In this document: positions 8,901 to 17,269 of the stretch, piece by piece | Layout of the letters: each line of letters starts with the position of its first letter | How positions within the stretch are numbered: position 1 is the stretch's first letter | Origin: Excoecaria cochinchinensis | Lineage: Eukaryota; Streptophyta; Magnoliopsida; Malpighiales; Euphorbiaceae | Length of the DNA stretch: 64,000 nt | Direction of reading: 5' to 3' | Assembly (NCBI GenBank): GCA_947683425.1 | Contig: CANTUQ010000014.1 | Coordinates: 620,001 to 684,000, forward strand | Position numbers and translations under genes: made by a program | Notes under the pieces: model-generated | The model's input: the letters and a program-made list of their open reading frames with translations, nothing else | What the model was told of the DNA's origin: nothing | Databases searched by the model: none

Positions 8901-10554
8901 GCTTCCATTAGCCAAGAAACTAAGGTACAGAGCCACCAATAACGAGGCTGAGTATGAAGCCTGCATCTTTGGGTTAGAAGCGCTCTCAGCCGTGGGGGCA
9001 AAAGTAGTAGAGGTCTTCGGGGACTCATCTTTAGTAATCCACCAAGTCAGGGGTGAATGGGCCATCAAGGAAGAGCGGCTGTTGCCATATGCAAAGTGCT
9101 TGAAAGAACTTAGTGGCCGGTTTGAAATTTGCACTTTTAACTACGTGCCCCGAGATGAGAATCAACTGGCAGATGCCTTAGCCACTCTCGTATCCATGTG
9201 GGACAATCCTGAAGGAATGGCCCTGAGGCCTGTGCTCATTTCTAGTTCAGACAAGCCGTACTTTGAGACCGAGCAAGTTGGGGATGTCGAGGCTACCGAT
9301 GGAAAGCCATGGTACTATGATGTCCTGAATTATTTGGAGAGGTCAATATTCCCGGAAGAAGCCACTGAAAAAGACCAAAGGCTAATCCGCAAACTGTCCA
9401 CTCCATTCATCAGTGTAGATGGGGTGTTGTACAAGAGACAAGCCGATGGCATGCAACTCAGATGTTTAGATGAAAAAGAGGCTAAAAGGGTTATGGAGGA
9501 AACCCATGCAGGGGTCTGTGGGGCCCATATGAATGGTCTGGCCCTGGCAAAGAAAATAATGCGGCAAGGTTTTTTCTGGTTAACAATGGATACAGATTGC
9601 TCTAAATATGTGAAGGAATGCCAATTATGCCAGCAGTATGCTAATCTGAGACACCTGCCGGTGTCGGAATTGTGCAACCTGACATCTCCGTGGCCATTTG
9701 CCGCATGGGGGATTGACATAATAGGGGAGATACACCCGACAGCCTCTAACGGGCACAGGTTCATTGTGGTCGCCATTGATTACTTTACCAAGTGGGTTGA
9801 AGCTGAATCCTTCAAGAAATTAGGCGCCCGGGAAATGGCCAGGTTCATCGAGCGACACTTGATCTGTAGGTACGGTCTCCCTCATCACATCGTGTCAGAT
9901 AATGGGGTACAGTTCCAAGCTGAGACTAAACAGATGCTCAAGAAGTACGCCATCCAACACCATAAGTCCTCTCCATACCGACCACAGGCCAACGGGGCGG
10001 TCGAGGCAGCTAATAAGAACGTCAAGAAGATATTGGCTAAGATGGTGCAAACCTATAAAGACTGGGCCGAGAAATTGCCATTCGCTCTATGGGGTTACAG
10101 GACCACCGCCAGAACTTCCACAGGGGTTACCCCTTTCTCCCTGGTTTACGGGACGGAAGCAGTTCTACCGGTAGAAATAGAACTCCAGTCATTGAGGGTG
10201 GTGACAGAAACTCAGCTACCAGAAGCCGAATGGGCTCAGCAGCGGCTACTACAGTTGAACCTACTGGACGAAGATAGGATGCGGGCATACTACCACAACC
10301 AGATCTACCAGAAAAGACTAGCCCGCTCATTTGGGAAGAAAGTAAGAAGGCACCCATTGAAGGAAGGAGACCTAGTCTTCAAACAAATGAGACCAGGGGT
10401 TCCGGATTTTCGAGGCAAGTTCAGACCAACTTGGGAAGGACCCTTCGTTCTGAAGAAGCTTTTGTCTAAAGGAGCTGCAATACTAACAGATAGTGATGGG
10501 AATGAATTCAGGGAGCCGGTCAACGTCGACAGATTGAAAAGATTCCACGGCTGA
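5911..10554 (+). CDS. pol: Element A pol: protease, RT, RNase H, second RNase H, integrase
   Basis: Same frame as gag, open for about 1547 codons after the TAG. In order: aspartic protease with VDDGSS (about 6172); a G-patch-like FLPGAGLGKSSQG segment (about 6620); reverse transcriptase with CVDYRDLNKACPKDDFPLP (about 7660) and catalytic YVDD (7954-7965); the usual Gypsy RNase H (about 8380-8740); a second RNase H with YFDGAVNSKGAGTG and TNNEAEYEAC (about 8827-9190), the extra domain known from the Tat lineage; integrase with an HHCC zinc domain (ETHAGVCGAH, CQLCQQY; about 9500-9640) and the D,D,E core (GIDIIGEI, VSDNGVQF, GAVEAANK). It ends with RLKRFHG and TGA. All catalytic motifs look intact. 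There is no chromodomain, as expected for this lineage. Confidence 0.95.
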   Translation, partial: LKKTTAQISIWDLLRQSPSHRQKLVEALCESTVATTISPSELLGIVKGGSEENIVYTEADLPVEGRNHNRPLYIRAQINGKHTACVMVDDGSSINVCPLVALPSLGLNESILSESDLTITAYDNSRRQAAGTFKAQVKTGPVEIEAEFVVLPIPANFAVLLGRPWFHKLGGVPSTLHQMIKIPHEGQIITIKAASDSQVSVLGISNQPFSAFHVAMVNEEDESVVSPQVVNMMKRMNFLPGAGLGKSSQGIQEPVATRGQKDRRGLGYAVDAKKNKPARKPAEVPHILETFVPAASACAYCGEAEPQWIDGKITPGFEIFNDVFDWSKGMVKAVEAFWDEEIFNQSLVWDREVPEEVVTESLLATQVKGKEKVEDEEAAPELGNLKIVDDEGPSTSEPAPAEDDNDSFADVLFIPELFDNSVCNSEYFNNMNDFAYLFDVSHDFIMHNQEHESFIFDINSTNTTSFNLGTSENLKEILIASDVTLEERIKFERILKKYERVFAWTYEDMPGIDRAVAEHAIPTYPECKPVKQKLRRLRPEWEEKVKEEVHKQIEAKFLVEVQYPTWLANVVPVAKKDGRVRVCVDYRDLNKACPKDDFPLPHIDVLVDSAAACMMYSFVDGYAGYNQILNKIVDRIKTAFITEWGTFAYRVMPFGLKNAGATYQRMATKILDDLIHKEVEVYVDDMMIKSATREGHFEALEKFFQRIDKYNLRLNPKKCIFGVTSGKLLGHVVSKRGIEVDPDKIKAIREMPAPQKEKEVRSFLGKLQYISRFISKLASVCEPIFKLLRKNQPVRWNDDCQKAFDVIKDYLQNPPVLRPPRPVKPLILYLAIEENSVGAMMAQEDEFGVEFAVYYLSKKFLPYEAKYVEVEKICLAVIWASKKLRHYFHSYKVQAVAKQNPLRYLQQAPSLLGKMGRWLILLQEFDVEYITRKTIKGRAVAEFLADHPIEGDQLLYEFPDENVVAITVQKWQMYFDGAVNSKGAGTGVILVTPDGEKLPLAKKLRYRATNNEAEYEACIFGLEALSAVGAKVVEVFGDSSLVIHQVRGEWAIKEERLLPYAKCLKELSGRFEICTFNYVPRDENQLADALATLVSMWDNPEGMALRPVLISSSDKPYFETEQVGDVEATDGKPWYYDVLNYLERSIFPEEATEKDQRLIRKLSTPFISVDGVLYKRQADGMQLRCLDEKEAKRVMEETHAGVCGAHMNGLALAKKIMRQGFFWLTMDTDCSKYVKECQLCQQYANLRHLPVSELCNLTSPWPFAAWGIDIIGEIHPTASNGHRFIVVAIDYFTKWVEAESFKKLGAREMARFIERHLICRYGLPHHIVSDNGVQFQAETKQMLKKYAIQHHKSSPYRPQANGAVEAANKNVKKILAKMVQTYKDWAEKLPFALWGYRTTARTSTGVTPFSLVYGTEAVLPVEIELQSLRVVTETQLPEAEWAQQRLLQLNLLDEDRMRAYYHNQIYQKRLARSFGKKVRRHPLKEGDLVFKQMRPGVPDFRGKFRPTWEGPFVLKKLLSKGAAILTDSDGNEFREPVNVDRLKRFHG

Positions 10555-10557
10555 AGA

Positions 10558-10593
<36 letters not shown>

Positions 10594-10899
10594 AGAGAAA
10601 AATGTTCAATCAAGAAAACCCGAGAGGGCTGATTGATAACAGGAGTGTGATGCTTTTGAGATCTATCTCGAGATTAGATGTGGTCTGGTATCTTGGGGCC
10701 TAATGTCAAATGATGATCATGTGTAATGAAATCGCACGAGAAACGTGTACATGTATGCAATTACGCACTCAGAGAACTTCTTTTATCCAATGAATGTCCA
10801 TAGTTCTTTTTAGACGAGTAATATGTCACCGCTGTCACTTCCCAGTCGAATGAGCACAATTTATCCGTGAAACCGACAGAAACTTTTATTAAAAAAAAA

Positions 10900-10931
<32 letters not shown>

Positions 10932-11490
10932 TAAGGCCGTTAGAGATGAAAACCGTTACTGGCGCTCTAAGCAAAAGTTAGGCCAAAGGGCAGGGTGAAA
11001 ACCTGGCAACAGGCAGTCTGCCCTACAAAAAAAAATGAAATAAATAAAAGCCGCTGGATTGGGTTGGGTCCATTCCAGGCAAAAAATAAGGCACAGGGTT
11101 ATGTGAAAATCCGACAAGGACGCATCTCCCGCCAAGAAAAGCTAGTGTGAAAATCCACGAGGGACGCACTACCTTTAAAACAATGACGCTTGGAGTGATA
11201 AGGCAGCATTACCATTGGGCAACCCCTTTCAAGCAAAGACACACATCAGGCAAACCTCCCTGAAAAATTATGAGTTAGAGGCCCTGAATCAGGACAGCGT
11301 CCTCCGACACTTGGGGGCATAATCGACCAGACGAAGCCACGAGTCGTTTCAACGAGAGTTATCGCACCTCGACTACTGGACCACTCAGATGAACGGTGTC
11401 ACCTGCATTCCGCATGACATATGCATATGCACGTGCATAACTTACCTTTGCATACAAATCTCTTTTGTTTTCGCAGGAAAGTCTAGCGCC
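10555..11490 (+). other. Element A 3' non-coding region
   Basis: Starts with a 30-base poly-A tract right after the pol stop. It then has blocks shared with the 3' regions of B and K (AATCAAGAAAACCCGAGAGG near 10610, and GAAAAGCTAGTGTGAAAATCC near 11136) and an AAT microsatellite near 10891-10930. No ORF of substance. The antisense ORF present in K is missing here, although a segment matching that ORF's internal non-coding insert is present at about 10935-11160. Confidence 0.75.
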
Positions 11491-11880
11491 TTCACACACC
11501 GACAAGCTGGTGTTTATCAGTCGCTCAGCCGTGGTTTCACACACCGACAAGCTGGTGTTCTATCAATCACGTTCTCCAAAGTCTGACGTCTTCACACACC
11601 GACAAGCTGGTGTTTATCAGTCGCTCAGCCGTGGTTTCACACACCGACAAGCTGGTGTTCTATCAATCACGTTCTCCAAAGTCTGACGTCTTCACACACC
11701 GACAAGCTGGTGTTTATCAGTCGCTCAGCCGTAGTTTCACACACCGACAAGCTGGTGTTCTATCAATCACGTTCTTCAAAGTCTGGCGCCTTCACACACC
11801 GACAAGCTGGTGTTTATCAGTCGCTCAGCCCCGGTTTCACATCGACAAGCTGACGTTCCTCAATCATGTGACCGGAGTAG
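11491..11880 (+). repeat. 100-bp tandem array in element A 3' region
   Basis: TTCACACACCGACAAGCTGG starts new units at exactly 11491, 11591, 11691 and 11791. Each 100-bp unit contains two diverged halves (about 45 and 55 bp), both carrying CACCGACAAGCTGGTGTT, so this is a dimeric higher-order repeat. The last unit is degenerate. It sits just upstream of the polypurine tract, the hypervariable repeat-generating zone known in Tat/Ogre elements. Confidence 0.95.
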
Positions 11881-11998
11881 TCCTATGATGCCGACAAGCT
11901 GGCAATGTCAAGTTCCGGGCAGCGACCGCCTCAGGTACGCATCTCTCCCTCTCTTTTCTGAATTTTGGCTCACTTAGGCGCCTGCGTTCTAAGTTCCC

Positions 11999-12014
11999 CA
12001 AAATTGGGGGCAAC
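11999..12014 (+). other. Element A polypurine tract region
   Basis: AAAATTGGGGGCAAC lies immediately before the 3' LTR. The same position in K reads AAAACTGGGGACAAC (62388-62402). It is the expected plus-strand priming site, although it is not all-purine. Confidence 0.75.
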
Positions 12015-14974
12015 TGTAGACACCGGGTCCCGAGGCGGTCCAAGATCAGAATTACCCGATGATGAAATAGAAGACCGATGTTCGGCAAGAAATGTGAGAA
12101 TCGATCGTTCCCTTGTCAAAGGTGTGTTTTTCGGAAAATAATTAAAAATATATATTTTTGGGAAATTAAAATTAAGATGAAAAAAAAGAGTATATTAATT
12201 TTGTTTCAAAATTTAAAATTAAAAATAAAAAAAAAATAATAAAAAAAAAAAAAAAAAAAATTTCGCGAGTGCCACTGCGGCAGCGCGGGGCCGCCTGCGC
12301 GGCAGGCTGCCCCAGCGCGCAGGGGCGCCTGCGAGGCAGACCGCCCCAGCGCGCAGGGGCGCCTGCGCGCGAGGCTGGCGCCTCGCGCCCCCCCCCCTGC
12401 GACCCCCCCCTGCGCGCGAGGCGGGGTGCTCCGCGCGCCCCCCCTGCGCGCGAGGCGGGGCGCTCCGCGTGACCCCCCTGCGCGCGAGGCGGGGCGCTCC
12501 GCGCGACCCCCCCTGCGCGCGAGGCCTGCTGCCTCGCGCGACCCCCCTGCGCGCGAGGCAGGGGGCCTCGCGCGAGGCAGGCTGCGCGCAGCAGCCTGCC
12601 GCGCGCGGTGCCAGGGCACCACGCGCAGGCTGCCGCGCGCCCTTTGGCTCCTCCGCGCGACCTGTTTTTTCCTGTCCGTTTTTTTCGCTATTTTCAGTCT
12701 GATTTTCTGATTTTTCTTCAGTCTGACATTTTCCAGTGTTTCACCAATTTATGTTATTTTGGATTAACTAAAAATAAAGCCTCTTTTGTCCCTTGCCATT
12801 TTTGGCCAAGGCAACCTTAAATGAGGAATTTGCCCTCATTTTTGGAGGACGAAGAAAAATATTGAAAAAGAATTTCTTTAGCTTTTCCTCTCTATCTTTT
12901 TTCACTCTCCAGGAAGCTTTTCTTGCTTCTAAAAAACTCTTCAAAAAATCTTCAAGTTTTCTTCAAAAATCGTAGTTTTGCCATTGCAACATATTAAATA
13001 TTGGGTTGATTTGAGCAAAAAAAATTAATTTTCTTTGTTCCTTCATCCCACAAAAAATATTTTTCTCAAGATAATTTGTTTAGAACACAGATTTTATATT
13101 TATTCCAAATACTATTATCATCAAAAAAAAAAATCCGACAAGGAAATCGATCGAGACATCCTATTTCCAATCTCAAAAATTCAGAGGGTAAACATTCTTG
13201 GACTTGTTCTCATTTATTTATTTGATTTTTTTTATTTGTTCACATTTTTCTTTACTTTATATAATTTCTATTCTATTATCATTTTTATTCTAGTTAATAA
13301 ACATGTTTTATATGTCGTATTAATTTGTTAAATTTATTATTATTTCATCATTATCATTACTTGTTAAATCCTATTTTATGTTAATGCATGTTCCACTGTC
13401 ACTAATATTCCTTCACTTTTGCATTGCATTTTATATATTTTGGGCCAATCTATAGTGCTTTCTTTGTCTTTTTTGCTTTGCCTTCCACGGATTTATATAC
13501 TTTTTCTTCACTTCATTCATTTTGCTTTTGTTTTAGTTTTCTTCATTTATAGATATTTTATTCTCTTTTGTTTTATTCTTTTATCTTCTTTTATTAAGTT
13601 ATTGTTTTTATTTAGTTTAACCATTATTACTATTTAAAGTTAATTTGTTTCCTATTAATACTATTATTATTATTACTATTATTATTATTATTATTATTAT
13701 TATTATCGCTATTACTATTATTACCCCTTTTTTATTAATCAATTAACTAGTTAACATTATTGTCATTGGTATTATTATTTAATATTTCGTATTATTTTTA
13801 TTATTAGTGTTATGGTTATCATTGTTGTTATTAACATATTTTGCCCTTTTTGACTAATCTATTTTGAATATTTACTAATACTTTTTTGATATTATTTTTC
13901 TGTCTGAAATTTAACTTGAGTCGGGTTATGTGAGTGTCCCCGCGGCTCCCCGGATGGGTCGTAACTTGCGGAGAATCACATCGGTTTGGTGAGATCCCTC
14001 CAACTCCCTTTTTATGTGTTATGTGCTTATTTGTAAATATTAATTTTATTTATGCACGCGTGCGATAAAAAAAAATCACAAAAATACTTTTACTACTAAA
14101 TCGGGATTTTTACTTTTAAATCAGGACCAATGTCCCTTGTTTTAGCCCAACAATAAAATTGTCACAATTAAAACGAAGAGTCAAACCTTCTTCAAGATGG
14201 GATCACTCATCCCGATTTTTATTCAAACAATTAAAATGACTTTTCGAACCTTTTTAAATTAAACACGAAGGAACCAACGTTCCTAAAATTCGAACAAGTG
14301 CGAGGGAACCAATGCTCCCTAAATAATGTCCCGATTTATGAATGTCCTTTCATTTCATTTTTGGGTGAGTGCTTAAAGTTATTTTCTTTCATTTTGGGCC
14401 CTTGTAATTAATTTTGGGGCAACTTTATTTATTTTTGGGGTTGTATTCCGCCCCCATTTGTATTCTTAGTTTCCTTTTATTGGGGTTGTATTCTGCCCCT
14501 ATTTCTATTGTAATTGTGTGCTTGCGTGTTTACTGCTTTCATTTATCGCTTTCCCTGTCTATTGCTTTAACGCTTTTATTTACTTCCCTTACATGCTTGA
14601 AAATGCGCTTTTACTTTTAATGCATCCTCGTGTGAGATGAGAGATATAATTTTAAGAAGTTAAAAACCCACTTATACTTAACCAAAGCATAAATAAGAGG
14701 GAAGTTCCGGACACCAAATCTCTGGTTTAGACCAATAGAGGTGAGAAACCTTTTCCCAATTTCTTGCAAATAGGGTGGCGACTCCAAATACCTCAAAGGT
14801 GCCTTTAGGCGTCAATAGGCTAGGTTATTCTCTCCAATGTTTTATTGGGAGGGATACACCGATGATGTCTCTTGGCGCCCATGATCAAAAGACGCGAACC
14901 TTCATACCTCGAATCCTCAAGCGGATTCAATCGAGGGCCCTTGCTGGGTTGTCCGGGTTCCGGCGCGCGTCACA
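12015..14974 (+). repeat. Element A 3' LTR (2960 bp)
   Basis: Near-identical to 171-3274, followed by the GTATA duplication at 14975-14979. The GC-rich island (about 12269-12620) has only about two copies of the 34-bp unit against about five in the 5' LTR. Otherwise I see only scattered single-base differences. Confidence 0.95.
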
Positions 14975-15055
14975 GTATACATGTATACATATATACATAT
15001 GTGCACATATCTATACATGTGTATATATATATATGTATATATATGTATTTATATG

Positions 15056-15356
15056 TGTAGACACCGGGTCGTAAAGCAGTCTAGATCAGAGTTACCTGAT
15101 GAAGACATCAAGGTTTGTTTCCAGACAAATGAATGAAGGTTATGAGTTTTCATTCTCCGGTTTTACAAGGATTGAGGATTTTTTCTCGGCAATAGAAGAT
15201 TTTGGGGAATCGGGGGGAGTTAATATTTTGGAAATTGGGTATACCGTCGGTGGAAGTGACGCCCGTCGCTCGCGTAAGCTACTTGTCTCTCACGATGATC
15301 GCTGGCTGTCGCTCACTTGCAGAGCCCCGTCTCTCGCGGGAGTAACGCCCATAATT
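15056..15356 (+). repeat. Fragment B: 5' end of a Tat/Ogre-type LTR
   Basis: Starts TGTAGACACCGGGTCG and aligns with the start of LTR H (34743) through the GATGAAGA region. It includes the GACGCCCGTCG motif typical of the H and K LTRs, then stops abruptly at about 15356. Only about 300 bp remain. Confidence 0.8.
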
Positions 15357-15540
15357 TGGTAGTGGGATTCTATGAAGTAAGGACTTATTCCCTAGGTCTT
15401 TGGTTTGAATCCCACGAAAGGCAAAAATGCACAAGGGGAAGTTTAAAGATCATGAGTACAATGCGGTGGCACTAGTGAGATGTGCTGGGAAGGCCCGACG
15501 GGATATGTTTCGGGGATAGCCCTCGGTCGGCTGCCACCGG
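15357..15540 (+). repeat. Short insert, SINE-like candidate
   Basis: Separates the B LTR fragment from the B integrase remnant. It holds GGTAGTGGG followed about 40 bp later by GGTTTGAATCCCAC, spaced and worded like pol III A and B boxes of a tRNA-derived SINE. Part of it (15401-15459) is duplicated at 1-59. I see no clear poly-A tail, so the identity is uncertain. Confidence 0.35.
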
Positions 15541-15931
15541 TTGCTACAGAACTCAGGTCATTAAGTGTAGTTATGGAAGCTCAAATTCCAGAAGCTGAAT
15601 GGGCACAACAGCGGTTGCAACATCTGAACATGCTGGATGAAAGCAGATTAAGGGCCTACTATCATAATTAGATTTATCAGAAAAGGCTAGCCATGTCATT
15701 TGGGAAGAAAGTCAGGAAACACCCATTGATGGAAGGAGATCTGGTATTCAAATAGATGAGACCGTGTGCGCCCGAAATCAGGGGGAAATTTCGACCAATA
15801 TGGGAAGACCCTTTCATCCTCAATAAGATACTGTCGAAAGGAGTGGCAATTCTAGCAGACAGCGATGGCAATGAATTCAAAGAGCCAATCAATGTTGATA
15901 GACTCAAGAGGTTCCATGGCTATAGACAATA
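15541..15931 (+). pseudogene. pol: Fragment B: C-terminal integrase remnant of a Tat/Ogre-type pol
   Basis: Translation matches the last about 130 residues of the A and K pol: PEAEWAQQRLQHLNMLDES, then a broken QIYQKR-like segment, then EFKEPINVDRLKRFHG. At least two stops interrupt it: a TAG at about 15669 where A has Q, and a TAG in the segment matching VFKQMRPG. It is closer to K than to A because the sequence after it also matches K's 3' region. Confidence 0.85.
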
Positions 15932-16419
15932 AAAATAAAAAGAGGAGAATAAAAGCCCCGTGAGTCAAAAACCAAAAAAAGGCGGCCTTGCTAAAATTGG
16001 GCAACTCGTCAAGGTGAAAATCAAAAAAAGGCATCCTTGGCAAAAATTAGAGGCTTGAGAGAAAATGTCCAATCAAGAAAACCCAAGAGGGTTGATTGGT
16101 AATAGGAGTTTGATACTATCAAGATTTGTTCCATGAGTAAATGTAGCTTTGCATTTTTAATTAGTGTTAAATGATGGTCATGTATACTAAAATCATGTTG
16201 AAATGTACACAACTTTGTGGAATGAAATAAATCTAAATTTATTCATTTACATTATTTTCTAGTTCTATTTTAAAAAGAAATACATCGCTCAAAATGCATG
16301 CAAATCTAAACTAGGCTCTATCACTACTCTCGCCGGCCAAGTGTCTAAGTTGTCGAGTCCTGTTATCAAATGTAGGGCTAAGCACCCATCTCTTATATGT
16401 ACTGGTAGAAGTAACGGAA
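15932..16419 (+). other. Fragment B: 3' region with the tail of an antisense ORF
   Basis: Shares K's post-pol blocks (AAAAAAAGGCGGCCTTGCTAA near 15973; GGTTGATTGGTAATAGGAG). About 16290-16419 matches K 52700-52840, the region encoding the C-terminus of K's minus-strand ORF. So B carried the same antisense ORF before chromovirus LTR F inserted at 16420. Confidence 0.65.
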
Positions 16420-16563
16420 TGTCACACCCCGATTTCCCCTTAGTAGTTTGAGCCATGGGTATGTGTGCATGTGTGTGTGTGGGTTTTGATAGAGTATGCA
16501 TGCATATAAGGAACTAGTGTATGTGTGAGTGGAGTTAGTCTTGTGTGTAGTGTCATGCATGGG
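16420..16563 (+). repeat. F (left part): 5' end of a chromovirus-type LTR
   Basis: Begins TGTCACACCCCGATTTCCCC and resembles the start of the C LTR. It is interrupted after 144 bp by D on the opposite strand. Its continuation appears to be 32264-32382. Confidence 0.7.
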
Positions 16564-17269
16564 TGTAACACCCCGTTATCCCCATTGGAAGGATACCGGA
16601 GCACCACACGCACAAATACATAAACATATACTCAAACATGCTAAAAGCAAATATGTATAATCATAAAGATAACAAATCCATATATAAATAATCATATAGT
16701 TTTATAAAAGGGATTTGTAACCATTAAACATATATATGTACAAAATCATCCTTTACAAAATTACATTTCCAAAATCTAACTCCATATACAAAACTTATAA
16801 TAATACAAAAATACGATGGAAGACAAAATAAACTCCAATAATAGACTTCTAGTGGCCGACCTGCAGATGACAGACTCTGAAAAAGAACCTGCCACCTACA
16901 CGGGAAAAGAGCCCGCACAAAGCAATAACACTTAGTGGGGAGCAACAGCACATGTATGCACATATAATCACAGTAATAGTATAAAACTTAACAATAACAA
17001 AAGCATATAAACGTATACTACTCGTGCTTATTCATCATATACACATATGAAGGAAAGTAACCATTGCTTATACATCCAATGCGTATTCACCAAATAAAGG
17101 AAATAATCATTTAAATCCAAGTAATCAATATTCATATGCATCTTCACAACATAATCATATAACCATTCATATCCAAATACAAGTATCGCATCATATCTTG
17201 TCACATCGCATGTACATATACATGTAATATATATTCATAATCATATATAATGGTCTCATATACCAATCT
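16564..17269 (-). repeat. D (left part): chromovirus-type LTR in minus orientation
   Basis: Reads TGTAACACCCCG on the plus strand, the complement of the usual LTR end GGGGTGTTACA. It carries the complement of the conserved LTR block with paired hairpins (about 16852-16946). Ends with AATCT at 17265-17269, the left duplication of solo LTR E. The rest is at 30233-32263. Confidence 0.8.

Larger units (their letters stand above)
171..14974 (+). mobile_element. Element A: complete Tat/Ogre-type Ty3/Gypsy LTR retrotransposon
   Basis: Complete element of 14.8 kb. It has two LTRs beginning TGTAGACACC and ending GCGCGTCACA, flanked by perfect 5-bp duplications GTATA (166-170 and 14975-14979). Order: 5' LTR, primer-binding site, 0.9-kb leader, gag, protease, reverse transcriptase, RNase H, second RNase H, integrase, long 3' region with tandem repeats, polypurine tract, 3' LTR. 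Large size, dual RNase H, long leader and repeat-bearing 3' region are typical of the Tat/Ogre lineage. Outside simple-sequence and GC-rich tracts I count only about seven or eight substitutions between LTRs over roughly 2.4 kb, so insertion is recent. One in-frame TAG at 5908 is the only break in gag-pol. Confidence 0.95.

Noticed and set aside
8580..9134. 184-codon minus-strand ORF inside element A pol
   Set aside because: Mirror frame of the intact RNase H coding sequence. No family resemblance, and the plus-strand frame explains the openness.
10554..10590. Poly-A after pol of element A as a retroposed mRNA tail
   Set aside because: It is followed by conserved 3' region and an LTR of the same element, so it is internal, not a retroposition end.
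15411..15425. A tRNA gene from the GGTTTGAATCCCAC box
   Set aside because: No cloverleaf can be formed around it by eye, and the acceptor arm is missing. At most it is a tRNA-derived repeat.
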